DNA of 64,000 nt from an uncultured Candidatus Melainabacteria bacterium. GTDB lineage: Bacteria > Cyanobacteriota > Vampirovibrionia > Gastranaerophilales > Gastranaerophilaceae. Below, in pieces: positions 49,358 to 58,493 of this stretch; the stretch's first letter is position 1, and each line of letters starts with the position of its first letter. The notes beneath the pieces are model-generated. The model had not been told where the DNA came from. It saw only the letters and a program-made list of their open reading frames with translations, and did no database searches. The position numbers and the translations under genes were made by a program. The DNA is taken from the NCBI GenBank assembly GCA_934754515.1, contig CAKVIG010000007.1:67754-131753 (forward strand). Reading direction: 5' to 3'.

Positions 49358-50593
49358 TTATTCTTCTTCAGAAGCTTCTTCAACTTCTTCTTGTTGAATA
49401 TCTTCTTCATCAAGAGCTTGTTGATTCATTTCTTCTTCAATTTCTTCTTGGATTTCATCAGAATCAACTGTTCTTTCTTCATCTTCAACAGCTTCTTCTT
49501 CGTAGTCATAGTTAGAATTTTTACGAGCTTCTTCATCTTCCATTTGAGAAACGCTCTTAATATCAATCTTCCAACCAGTCAATCTGTGAGCAAGTCTTAC
49601 GTTTTGACCTTCACGACCGATAGCTAAAGAAAGTTGATCATCAGGAACTACAACCAAAGCATCTTTAGTTTCTTCATCGTCAGTCATAATATCAACTGAA
49701 ACTACTCTGGCAGGAGAAATTGCATTTACAATGTATTCAACAGGGTCTGGTGACCATCTAACAATATCAATTTTTTCGTTCTTTAATTCACCAACGATAG
49801 TTTGAATTCTTGAACCGCGAGGTCCTATGCAAGCACCAACAGAATCTACTTCAGGGTCATTTGACCAAACTGCAAGTTTTGTTCTGAAGCCTGCTTCACG
49901 AGCAATTGATTTGATTTCTACAATTCCGTCTTCAATTTCAGGAACTTCAAGCTCGAACAATTCCTTAACAATTTCAGGGTGAGCATGAGAAACAATAACT
50001 TGTGGGAGTCTGCTTGTTTCTTTTACGTTAAGAACAAAAACTCTGATTCTGTTACCAGGTTTATAGTATTCACGAGGAATTTGTTCTTTTTGAGGCATTA
50101 TAGCATCGGTCTTACCGATATTTACAATAACATTTCTATTTTCAACCCTTTGAATAATACCTGTAACCAAAGTGCCTTTCTTTTCCAAGAATTCGTTCAA
50201 AATGTTGTTTCTTTCAGCATCTCTGATTCTTTGAGTGATAACTTGTTTAGCGGATTGAGCTGCGATACGACCGAATTGGTCAGGTGTAACTTCAATCTTA
50301 ACTTCGTCATCAACCTCAACTTCATCGTCAATCTCTTGAGCTTCTTCCAATGAAATTTGTGTATCAGGGTCTTCAACTTCTTCTACAACAGTTTTTGTGC
50401 TGAATACACCGATTTCGCCAGTTTGTTCGTCCAAAATTGCTTCTATATTAGCAGCTTCTTTAACGTGCATGTGTTTTTTATAAGCAGCTACCATTGCGTC
50501 ACATAATGATGCAATAAGAACTTCTTTAGAAATACCACGTTCTCTTTCAAGTTCTTCGCAAGCTTCAAATAATGCTGTACCGATTTTAATCAT
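49358..50593 (-). CDS. nusA: Transcription termination/antitermination factor NusA
   Basis: Binds RNA polymerase and nascent RNA to set pausing, termination and antitermination. The 411 residues show the N-terminal polymerase-binding domain, S1 (VTGIIQRVENRNVIVNIG), KH1 (GFRTKLAVWSNDPEVDSVGA-CIGPRGSRIQTIVGEL) and KH2 (LSLAIGREGQNVRLAHRLTGWKIDI). The last 55 residues are a highly acidic tail rich in Glu and Gln, with no E. coli-type second acidic repeat. AAAGGAG precedes the ATG. It follows rimP, the usual order. Confidence 0.97.
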   Translation of the reverse strand: MIKIGTALFEACEELERERGISKEVLIASLCDAMVAAYKKHMHVKEAANIEAILDEQTGEIGVFSTKTVVEEVEDPDTQISLEEAQEIDDEVEVDDEVKIEVTPDQFGRIAAQSAKQVITQRIRDAERNNILNEFLEKKGTLVTGIIQRVENRNVIVNIGKTDAIMPQKEQIPREYYKPGNRIRVFVLNVKETSRLPQVIVSHAHPEIVKELFELEVPEIEDGIVEIKSIAREAGFRTKLAVWSNDPEVDSVGACIGPRGSRIQTIVGELKNEKIDIVRWSPDPVEYIVNAISPARVVSVDIMTDDEETKDALVVVPDDQLSLAIGREGQNVRLAHRLTGWKIDIKSVSQMEDEEARKNSNYDYEEEAVEDEERTVDSDEIQEEIEEEMNQQALDEEDIQQEEVEEASEEE

Positions 50594-50691
50594 GTTTTTT
50601 CTCCTTTATATAAGTTAATAAGTTGAATAGTTGAAAGGTTGAAAAGTTTATTTTATTCGCTAACGCTCATATATTCTGAATAAACAATTTT

Positions 50692-51174
50692 CTAATCTAT
50701 ATATAACTTTGCCGATTGTATGTTTTCTTTTGGTATTTGTAACTCGGTTCCATCGTCGAATCGGAAGAATTTTAATCCTTCGTTGTCGTCCCAATCCAAT
50801 ATTTCGCCTTTAAAGATTTTTTCTGTTTCACCTTCAAGCGGTTGTTTTAGCTTTAAGCTTATTCTCCTGCCTTTAAAGATTAAAAATTCCTTATCAGATT
50901 TGAATTTTCTCTCTAAACCCGGTGAAGATACTTCCAAATAATATTTAACAGGAATAAGTTCGTCCAAAAAATCATTCAGGCTTCTTGTTACATTTTCACA
51001 ATCGTCCAACGTAATATCTTTTTCGTAAGAATACAAATAAATTCTCAAAAACCACTTGTGGTTTTCTTTCACAAACTCAATTTCTATAGGAATAAGGTTA
51101 AAACGCATTGCCGTATTTTCAATAAGAGGTGTAATTTTTTCTAAGACTTCAAATCTGTTTACATCTTGCTTCAT
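50692..51174 (-). CDS. rimP: Ribosome maturation factor RimP
   Basis: Needed for 30S subunit assembly. The 160 residues have the family's LIPIEIEFVKENHKWFLRIY, TLDDCENVTRSLNDFLDE and YLEVSSPGLERKFKS. An AAGGAG site precedes the ATG. It is the first gene of the rimP-nusA operon, separated from nusA by 98 bases. Confidence 0.96.
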   Translation of the reverse strand: MKQDVNRFEVLEKITPLIENTAMRFNLIPIEIEFVKENHKWFLRIYLYSYEKDITLDDCENVTRSLNDFLDELIPVKYYLEVSSPGLERKFKSDKEFLIFKGRRISLKLKQPLEGETEKIFKGEILDWDDNEGLKFFRFDDGTELQIPKENIQSAKLYID

Positions 51175-51220
51175 AACGCTCCTTCCTTTGTTTTCGAGAA
51201 TATTTTTATTCTCCTAATAA

Positions 51221-51251
51221 AAAAAGAACGGGAATTGTACCGTTCTTTTTC
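51221..51251. terminator. Bidirectional terminator hairpin
   Basis: Stem AAAAAGAACGG / CCGTTCTTTTT with an 8- to 9-base loop, A-rich left and T-rich right. On the minus strand it ends the 51310-51624 gene before rimP. Confidence 0.85.
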
Positions 51252-51309
51252 TAAGAAACTATTTACATTTTGAGTATATCAAAAATTTCTAATTTTGTAA
51301 ATCTTAATA

Positions 51310-51624
51310 TTAAGGTTTATGAAGTGATTTTACAACTACTTTAACAACCTTACCCAATGCAAGCAAAATAGGGCTTGCAAAAGGAATAGGGGACAATAAA
51401 CCTACTGCACCAGCAATTATTGGTAAATCATCAATTGTAGTTTCTTTCTTCAACTTTTTACCAACACCTTTTGATATATTCAATATTGTAGCAATTTCAC
51501 ACTGCTTGTGGATTTTTGATGTACGCATACCAATCTCATAGCCGCTTTTTCCGGCTTTTGATAATCGCTTTGAAGTTGCTCCTATATTTTGACATGTATT
51601 CGTTATAACTGGTAAAATCTTCAT
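51310..51624 (-). CDS. Small basic protein with hydrophobic segment
   Basis: A 104-residue protein with a basic first half (TSKRLSKAGKSGYEIGMRTS) and a hydrophobic stretch near residues 68-92 (LPIIAGAVGLLSPIPFASPI). It ends KVVKVVVKSLHKP. No family recognised. It has an independent terminator downstream and its promoter probably in 51625-51694, divergent from lysS. Confidence 0.6.
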   Translation of the reverse strand: MKILPVITNTCQNIGATSKRLSKAGKSGYEIGMRTSKIHKQCEIATILNISKGVGKKLKKETTIDDLPIIAGAVGLLSPIPFASPILLALGKVVKVVVKSLHKP

Positions 51625-51694
51625 ATCTTAATTTTTACACAAAAAAATTTTATGGTAAAATTTTATTAGAGTATTCTTAAAAGAGGAAAATAAA

Positions 51695-53230
51695 ATGACA
51701 CAACAAACAAAAGAGCCTATTTCGGCAAAAGAAACTATAAGACAGACTAGAATTCAAAAGCTTGCTGAACTTGCAGACAAAGGTATTAATCCATATCCTT
51801 ATGCGTTCGATAAAGACGCTGATGCAGCTGATTTGCAAGCTAAATACAAAGACCTTCCTGCAGGTGAAGAAACAGAAGATTTCTACTCAGTAGCAGGCCG
51901 TGTAATGGCAATCAGAAATTCAGGCATGTTCATCGACTTAATGGATGCAACAGGCAAAATCCAAATTTTCTCACACAAAGAAAATATGGATCCTGAAATG
52001 GTTAAAACTTTAAAATTAGTTGATATCGGTGATATTTTAGGTTTTTACGGCTCAATCAGAAGAACTCCGAGGGGAGAACTTTCTATAAAAGCTAAATCAT
52101 TCAAAATGCTTTCAAAATCACTTCTTCCGCTTCCTAACAAACAGATTAGCGAAGAAAAGTTGGAACAATTGAAGGCATATCACAACATGAACGATACTGA
52201 AACTAAGTATCGTCAAAGATATGTTGACTTGATTATGAACGAAAAAACCAGAGATACGTTCAGAAAAAGAAGTTTAATTATTCAAAAAGTTAGAGAATAC
52301 TTAACAAAACAAGGATTTATTGAAGTTGAAACTCCAATGTTACACACACAAGCATCAGGTGCGAATGCAAGACCATTCATCACTCACCACAACGCTTTAG
52401 ACATGGATTTAACTTTAAGAATTGCACCTGAACTTCACTTAAAAAGATTAATGGTTGGCGGTTTAAGCGAGAAAATCTTTGAACTTTCAAGATGTTTCCG
52501 TAATGAAGGTATTGATACTCGTCACAACCCTGAATTTACAATGATTGAACTTTATCAATCTTATGTAGATTATAACGAAATGATGGTATTGACTGAAAAC
52601 CTTGTAGCTTATGTTGCTCAAGAAGTTTTAGGAACTATGAAAATCCAATACGGTGAAAACGAAATCGATTTAACTCCACCTTGGGATAGAAAAACTATGT
52701 TAGGTTCTATCAAGGAATTTACTGGAATTGATTTCGGCGAATTCTTCACAGCTAAAGAAGCTTACGAAAAAGCAAAAGCTTTGCATATAGAAGTTGATGA
52801 AGAAATGAACTGGGGACAAATTGTTGAAGCTGTATTCGAAGCAACAGTTGAACCTACTTTAATTCAACCTTGCCACATTATTGATTATCCTCGTGAAATT
52901 TCACCTTTGGCAAAAGTTCATAGAGATAACGACAGATTGACAGAACGTTTCGAAACAAGAGTAAACGGTTGGGAAATTGCAAATGCATTTTCAGAATTAA
53001 CTGATCCAATCGATCAAAGACATAGATTTGAAGCTCAAGCTTTAGCAAAAGCGAACGGTGACGAAGAAGCTATGTCTTATGATGAAGATTATATTAACGC
53101 TCTTGAGTATGGTTTAGCACCTACTGGCGGTATGGGAATGGGAATTGACAGATTAGTTATGTTATTAACTAACTCTCCTACAATTCGTGATGTAATCGCG
53201 TTCCCAACATTAAAGAAACAAGAAAACTAG
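51695..53230 (+). CDS. lysS: Lysyl-tRNA synthetase (class II)
   Basis: Charges tRNA-Lys with lysine. The 511 residues have an N-terminal OB-fold anticodon-binding domain (SVAGRVMAIRNSGMFIDLMD), motif 1 region, motif 2 FRNEGIDTRHNPEFTMIE and motif 3 GMGMGIDRLVMLLTN. The ribosome binding site AGAGGA is five to eight bases upstream. The matching tRNA-Lys lies at 63927 in this window. Confidence 0.97.
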   Translation: MTQQTKEPISAKETIRQTRIQKLAELADKGINPYPYAFDKDADAADLQAKYKDLPAGEETEDFYSVAGRVMAIRNSGMFIDLMDATGKIQIFSHKENMDPEMVKTLKLVDIGDILGFYGSIRRTPRGELSIKAKSFKMLSKSLLPLPNKQISEEKLEQLKAYHNMNDTETKYRQRYVDLIMNEKTRDTFRKRSLIIQKVREYLTKQGFIEVETPMLHTQASGANARPFITHHNALDMDLTLRIAPELHLKRLMVGGLSEKIFELSRCFRNEGIDTRHNPEFTMIELYQSYVDYNEMMVLTENLVAYVAQEVLGTMKIQYGENEIDLTPPWDRKTMLGSIKEFTGIDFGEFFTAKEAYEKAKALHIEVDEEMNWGQIVEAVFEATVEPTLIQPCHIIDYPREISPLAKVHRDNDRLTERFETRVNGWEIANAFSELTDPIDQRHRFEAQALAKANGDEEAMSYDEDYINALEYGLAPTGGMGMGIDRLVMLLTNSPTIRDVIAFPTLKKQEN

Positions 53231-53251
53231 AATTTAGGACAAATTAATAAC

Positions 53252-53286
53252 AAAAAAGCAGTGAAATATAATTTCACTGCTTTTTT
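53252..53286 (+). terminator. Terminator of lysS
   Basis: 16-bp stem AAAAAAGCAGTGAAAT / ATTTCACTGCTTTTTT with a 3-base loop and T-run. Located 22 bases after the lysS stop. Confidence 0.93.
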
Positions 53287-53321
53287 GTTATTTATATTAA
53301 TTCCTTTCATTACAAGACTTC

Positions 53322-53475
53322 ACCTCACCCTAGCCCTGTCTTGGATTATTCGGGCAAGCATAACATTGCAATAACAACAAATCCTTACGGATTTTTATTG
53401 TTATTTTCATGTTATTTGCTCTTACGGGCTTACGCCCTACCGAAAATCCGCTCTCCTGTAAGGCGAGGGAATGAC
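53322..53475. repeat. Family A repeat split by family B repeat
   Basis: The left piece CACCTCACCCTAGCCCT (53321-53337) and the right piece CTCTCCTGTAAGGCGAGGGAATGACC (53451-53476) together make one family A unit. A family B copy (53336-53452, plus strand, about 90% like 17564-17698) stands between them. Because the flanks rejoin to a clean family A unit, B appears to have inserted into A. No gene is present in the gap 53231-53513. Confidence 0.78.
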
Positions 53476-53513
53476 CTAAAGTCGTTCATTCAAGAATAAA
53501 ATTTATAAAAACA

Positions 53514-54986
53514 TTAATTTACAGATATTGCTTTAATAATTTCTAAAAGTTTATTAACCATTGCATCTTCGTATTTTTGAGCATTTTCTTTTGAATCAGC
53601 TTCAAAACGCAAAGTGAAAACCGGTTCTGTATTACTTTGACGAATTAGAGCAAATCCTTTATCGAACACAATTCTCATACCATCAAGTGTAATGATATCC
53701 TTGATTGGCGTACTAAAGAAATCAGGTGTTTCGGCTATAACCTTTTTAAATTCTTCTAAGGTTTGTGCCTTTAAAGAATTTGGACAAGGAAGACGAACTT
53801 CTGAAGATGAATACAAAGCGTCAAACGGAGCTAGTAATTCACGAATTTTGAAATTTGGATTTTCTTTTTTCTTCTTAGCTACGATTTCTATAATTCTACA
53901 ACCTGCATAAATCGCATCATCAAATCCGTAATACTTATCTTTAAAGAATGTGTGACCACTCATTTCACCCGCTAAAACAGCACCTGTTTCTCTCATTTTT
54001 GATTTAATATAACCATGACCGGTTTTGCACATAACTGCAACACCGCCAGTCGCATTAATTGTGTCATACAAAGCTTGTGAACATTTTACTTCTGACACTA
54101 TAACAGGTTTAATGCCCTTCTCGTTGTATTCTTTTATAACTTCTTCCGCATAAATTAAAAGAAGCTTGTCACCCGTCATTGAGTTCCCGTCAGAATCAAT
54201 TACACCAATTCTGTCACTGTCACCGTCAAATGCAATACCAATATCAGCTTTATTTGCTACTACGGCTTTTTTGATATCATTCAAAGTTTTTTCATCACTT
54301 GGGTTTGGATGGTGATGTGGGAAACGTCCATCAGGCATTGAATAAAGTTCTACAACTTCACAGCCTAAAGCTCTGTATAATTTCGGTGCAACTACACCGC
54401 CAGTTGCGTTTGCACTATCAACTACAACCTTGATTCCTTCACCTATACGTCCGAATTTCTTTGTCATTTCTTCGATATAATCTGGGATTAAGTCATACTC
54501 ATTCAAAATTCCGAATGGTACTGGAGGAATTGCAAGCTTGTATTCTTCCATTGTCAATTCTTTAACAATCTTAATTTGTTCTTCGTTCAACGATTGTTTT
54601 GCGTAAGTCATTTTCATACCATTATATTGGCTAGGATTATGGCTCGCAGTAATAATCATTGCACCTGTTACAGGCATGTATTTTGTAATATATGGAGGAA
54701 GTCCTACAACTTCTGAATAATATCCTAGTGGAGTAGGTGCTAAGCCCATATCAACAACGTTTGCGCCACATGAACGAATACCTTCAATCAACGCTTTTGC
54801 TAGCGAAGGAGAATGAAGTCTTGCATCTCTACAAACACTTATCCAAATTTCAGAAGTTTGTTTCTTAGTTTCCTTAACCAAAAACTGTACAAAACCTCTA
54901 CCTGTATAATAAAAAAGTTCTTCTGTGATGTCATCACCATAAATCCCTCTAATATCATTTTTTCCGAAAGCTGATTCTTTTAACAT
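53514..54986 (-). CDS. Phosphomannomutase/phosphoglucomutase
   Basis: A 490-residue alpha-D-phosphohexomutase that interconverts hexose 1- and 6-phosphates, feeding nucleotide-sugar synthesis. Catalytic phosphoserine loop MIITASHNPSQYNGMKMTY, metal-binding GIAFDGDSDRIGVID, sugar-binding GEMSGHTFFKDKYYGFDD and phosphate-binding RQSNTEPVFTLRFEA are all present in order. Whether mannose or glucose is preferred cannot be told. It supports surface glycan synthesis (glf, GT2s). Confidence 0.95.
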   Translation of the reverse strand: MLKESAFGKNDIRGIYGDDITEELFYYTGRGFVQFLVKETKKQTSEIWISVCRDARLHSPSLAKALIEGIRSCGANVVDMGLAPTPLGYYSEVVGLPPYITKYMPVTGAMIITASHNPSQYNGMKMTYAKQSLNEEQIKIVKELTMEEYKLAIPPVPFGILNEYDLIPDYIEEMTKKFGRIGEGIKVVVDSANATGGVVAPKLYRALGCEVVELYSMPDGRFPHHHPNPSDEKTLNDIKKAVVANKADIGIAFDGDSDRIGVIDSDGNSMTGDKLLLIYAEEVIKEYNEKGIKPVIVSEVKCSQALYDTINATGGVAVMCKTGHGYIKSKMRETGAVLAGEMSGHTFFKDKYYGFDDAIYAGCRIIEIVAKKKKENPNFKIRELLAPFDALYSSSEVRLPCPNSLKAQTLEEFKKVIAETPDFFSTPIKDIITLDGMRIVFDKGFALIRQSNTEPVFTLRFEADSKENAQKYEDAMVNKLLEIIKAISVN

Positions 54987-55007
54987 ATATTTCCTCCAAA
55001 TATTTTT

Positions 55008-56480
55008 TTATTTTAAATATTTTGCAATATTATTACCAACATTATATCGTTCACAATAGCGTCTAAGTTCCTTTATTACAATTCCTGAAAGTGCAAATAC
55101 CGCAATTAAATTCGGCACTGCCAAAAATAATGTTACAGCATCTGATAAATTTATAATGCTCTGAAAATTCATTGCAGAACCTGCTATAATACACAAACAA
55201 TATATAGCCTGAAAAACTCTTGTCTTAGTTCTGGAATCACCAAACAAAAATCCCCAAGCTTTTAAACCGTAAAATGAACCGCAAAGCATTGTTGATAATA
55301 CAAAACAACTTGCCATAACAGTTAATAATATCGGATATGCCGGACAAATAGTTGCAAATGCTTTTGAAGTTAATTCTATACCTGCAATTCCGTCTACGGT
55401 CAGATAAACCTTAGAAACAACAATCACAAATGCAGTTGCAACACCAACGATAACCGTATCTACAAAAGGTTGTAACATTGAAATAAATGCTTGTGCTACA
55501 GGTTTATTGGTATTAACGGCAGAAAACGCTATTGGAGCAGTTCCCAAACCCGATTCATTTGCAAACATAGCTCTTCTAAATCCCCAAAGCAGACATGCAA
55601 AAGCACCACCGGTCATTGCTCTGGGCGAAAAAGCTTCTTTAATGATTAGAACTAATGTTTCAGGTAAATGGTGAATATTTACTAAACATACTAAAAAAGC
55701 ACTTGCAACGTACAAAGAACACATTATTGGTGTGACTTTTGAGGTAAATTTACCTATAGCTTTAATCCCGACAATAATCGTAAACCAAGTTATAACAGCA
55801 ACAATAGTCCCTAAAATCCAACCGTTATTTGCAAAAAAGCTATTGTCACCACCTGTTACTTCCGTGAATTGCGCTGTCATAGCATTTATTTGGAATAAAT
55901 TCCAACCACCAATCATAGCAAATATACAACACACAGCATAAATTTTAGCTAAAACAGGTGCAAATTTTTGTGAATATTTCCCTCTCAACCCAACTAGAAT
56001 ATAATACATCGGGCCTCCTGAAACAGAGCCGTCAGGATTAGTATTTCTAAACTTTACCCCAAGCAATACTTCAGAGAATTTCAATGCCATAGAAAAAAAT
56101 CCTGCAATTATCATCCAAAAGATTACACCGGGTCCACCAATAGAAACAGCAGCCGCAGAACCTGCAACATTACCAATGCCGGCAGATGCAGAAATCGTAG
56201 CACTTAGAGCCTGAAAGGAAGACAATTCACCTTTTTTCTTTCTTTGATATCCGTTTGGATTTTTATGTTTGTAATTATTAGTAATCAGTTTTATCGCATG
56301 CTTAAACCCCCAAATTCCAATAAAACCGGTTCTTATCGTAAAATATATTGCAGCAAAAATTAAGAGTGCAATTAAAAATTCTACCTTCACTCCGTTAATC
56401 GTTACATACGAAAATATTATCCCTGATACTTTATCAGCTATTGGAGATAGCAAGCTATCTATTACGGCGTCTAAACTCAT
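55008..56480 (-). CDS. Alanine/glycine:cation symporter (AGCS family)
   Basis: A 490-residue transporter with about eleven membrane spans. The family signature ISASAGIGNVAGSAAAVSIG and the GGPMYYILVGLRGK motif are present, as is FANESGLGTAPIAFSA. It takes up alanine, glycine or related amino acids with Na+ or H+. It lies downstream of the 624-residue gene on the minus strand with no partner. Confidence 0.94.
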   Translation of the reverse strand: MSLDAVIDSLLSPIADKVSGIIFSYVTINGVKVEFLIALLIFAAIYFTIRTGFIGIWGFKHAIKLITNNYKHKNPNGYQRKKKGELSSFQALSATISASAGIGNVAGSAAAVSIGGPGVIFWMIIAGFFSMALKFSEVLLGVKFRNTNPDGSVSGGPMYYILVGLRGKYSQKFAPVLAKIYAVCCIFAMIGGWNLFQINAMTAQFTEVTGGDNSFFANNGWILGTIVAVITWFTIIVGIKAIGKFTSKVTPIMCSLYVASAFLVCLVNIHHLPETLVLIIKEAFSPRAMTGGAFACLLWGFRRAMFANESGLGTAPIAFSAVNTNKPVAQAFISMLQPFVDTVIVGVATAFVIVVSKVYLTVDGIAGIELTSKAFATICPAYPILLTVMASCFVLSTMLCGSFYGLKAWGFLFGDSRTKTRVFQAIYCLCIIAGSAMNFQSIINLSDAVTLFLAVPNLIAVFALSGIVIKELRRYCERYNVGNNIAKYLK

Positions 56481-56528
56481 AGTTTTATTATATTACAAAC
56501 ATGCACAATAATAAAAATTCATTGAGAT

Positions 56529-58403
56529 TTATGCATTTGTAGAAAGATTTTTTGCTTCTCTTTCTCTATCTTGTTTTTCATGAATTCTTCTTGTATTTTT
56601 GTAAGTTAATCTAGGAATAAACCAACCTAACAAGTATGGAGAAATAAAGAATGTAGTTAACAACCCAGGCATTGAATTCAAGCCTCTGGCAAAAGATGCA
56701 ATCTTATTACCGCGAGCTTTACCGGCACCTTTCATAACTTTAGAAATCAAATCATCCGATTTATCAAATTTTTCAACAAAAGATATAATTTTCTTATTCT
56801 TATCTGCTTTTTTCATTCCTTTTAAAGACTTCAAATCCAAAGTAGAATTGTTAAACATTTCTCCGGCATTTTCAGACTTAGAAATAATTTTCTGCAAATC
56901 TCCACCGTTTTTGTCGATATATTTACAGAAATTCAACATTTTATCTTTTGAATTAATATTGTCATATAAAGCAGAAATTTCAGCATTTGTAAGAACATGA
57001 GATTTTGAATATGGATTGAATAAATCTGCAACAGTTTTTGTTTTATTCATATTTCTATTTTTGTGCATCAAAACAAAACCTGAATTTTTTTCATAAGAAG
57101 TTACAAAAGCTCTAGTACCCATAGGAACCGCAAATACAACTGCCAAGCTTGATGTCAAATCCCTCAATAAGATTTCATATAACTCTGTTAAATCTTTTTT
57201 ACCGTTTTCATCTTTTTGCGCTCTATTATATGCATGCATTCCTCTTGGAGTAAGCAAACCAAAAATAGAAAGCCCGGCCATCAAAGTATTTGTGAAGTTA
57301 TGACCGTTATATTCAAGTTCTGAAGACACGAAATCACTCTTATTTTTGCCGATAAGTTTACCTAATCTTTCCAACAAACTCGGTTTTCCTTTTCCTTTGA
57401 AGGAAACATTATTATTTTCTTGGTTTTCTTGTTCCTGGGATTTTCTAGCTCCCGGAGCAACACTACCTCTGGCGTAAATTTTAGGTAAAACTGATAAAAC
57501 GCCTAATGTTGCAAACATCATAGAAATGTTCGTTATCATACGTTTTGCTAAAGATTTATTCTTAATACTATCAGCTTGCAATTCATCTAATTTATCTAAA
57601 TGCTTATTTGCAGTAATCGCATCATCAGTATACTTAATCATTGCATCAATCGTATCTTTTGTTCCGAAAACTTTTTTGCTGTCTAGTTTATCAGAACCGA
57701 ATTTTACTTTTTGAAGCATATCTAAATCAGTACTTTTTGAGTATTTAATATTGTTTATGTGTTCAACAATATTTTGCATACATTGATTTTTGTATTTTGC
57801 TTTACCTCTGAATTTTGCTAATTTTGCATCAGAAGGTATATTTTCCATGTTGGCAATCTGTTTCATAATATAATCAACCGATTCTTTAGTTGTATTTTCT
57901 TTGCCAACAGTATCCGTTAAAATCTTTTCAACATTAGTTTTGTAGAATTCGTTTTTAAATTTATCTGCATTTTTAAGTAACGACTTGTCAAACTCTGGTT
58001 TTGCAAGAATTTCTTTTAAACTATTACCAAAGCGTTTAATTAACTGAGTATTTACACTCGTTGATTTACCGAATTTCGCAGCTAATAGAAGTGAAACAGG
58101 CGCAACAGCCATCATGCAAGGACCTGTCATGCCTTCTCTACCAAGCACTTCGAAACCTTCCTGCATATTATAGTGACCTGTATGTTCTTTATCACGCAAA
58201 AAACCTGCAGCAGTACGCGGAACGGTCATGCCGATACCGTCTTGAATTAAAAATGACGCAAGAAAACCACCGTTTTCAATACTTTGCATCAAAGCACCGG
58301 AAGCATTTAAAGCACCAACCATTCCTGATTTGAATGCGACTTGCTGCTTCTCTTGTTTATCATTATTATTAATATTTTGAACTATTGAACCTTGTACTTT
58401 CAA
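56529..58403 (-). CDS. Large membrane protein of unknown function with FKS/FKG motifs
   Basis: A 624-residue protein with several hydrophobic spans (about residues 40-65 and 93-110, 290-310, 375-395, 420-445, 590-610), and long charged regions between. Near the N-terminus it reads QQVAFKSG (residues 20-27) and again VSFKGKGKP about residue 330; both fit the aromatic-basic-small motif seen in three other proteins here. There is no signal peptide. The family is not recognised and looks restricted to the lineage. It is separated from the AGCS gene by 48 bases. Confidence 0.68.
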   Translation of the reverse strand: MKVQGSIVQNINNNDKQEKQQVAFKSGMVGALNASGALMQSIENGGFLASFLIQDGIGMTVPRTAAGFLRDKEHTGHYNMQEGFEVLGREGMTGPCMMAVAPVSLLLAAKFGKSTSVNTQLIKRFGNSLKEILAKPEFDKSLLKNADKFKNEFYKTNVEKILTDTVGKENTTKESVDYIMKQIANMENIPSDAKLAKFRGKAKYKNQCMQNIVEHINNIKYSKSTDLDMLQKVKFGSDKLDSKKVFGTKDTIDAMIKYTDDAITANKHLDKLDELQADSIKNKSLAKRMITNISMMFATLGVLSVLPKIYARGSVAPGARKSQEQENQENNNVSFKGKGKPSLLERLGKLIGKNKSDFVSSELEYNGHNFTNTLMAGLSIFGLLTPRGMHAYNRAQKDENGKKDLTELYEILLRDLTSSLAVVFAVPMGTRAFVTSYEKNSGFVLMHKNRNMNKTKTVADLFNPYSKSHVLTNAEISALYDNINSKDKMLNFCKYIDKNGGDLQKIISKSENAGEMFNNSTLDLKSLKGMKKADKNKKIISFVEKFDKSDDLISKVMKGAGKARGNKIASFARGLNSMPGLLTTFFISPYLLGWFIPRLTYKNTRRIHEKQDREREAKNLSTNA

Positions 58404-58493
58404 ATATGACCTACCATAAAAACATTTCTACATATAGTTAAAGTCATGTAAAGAAATAAATTTGCTTAATTGTTACAAAAATATTAAAGATTG

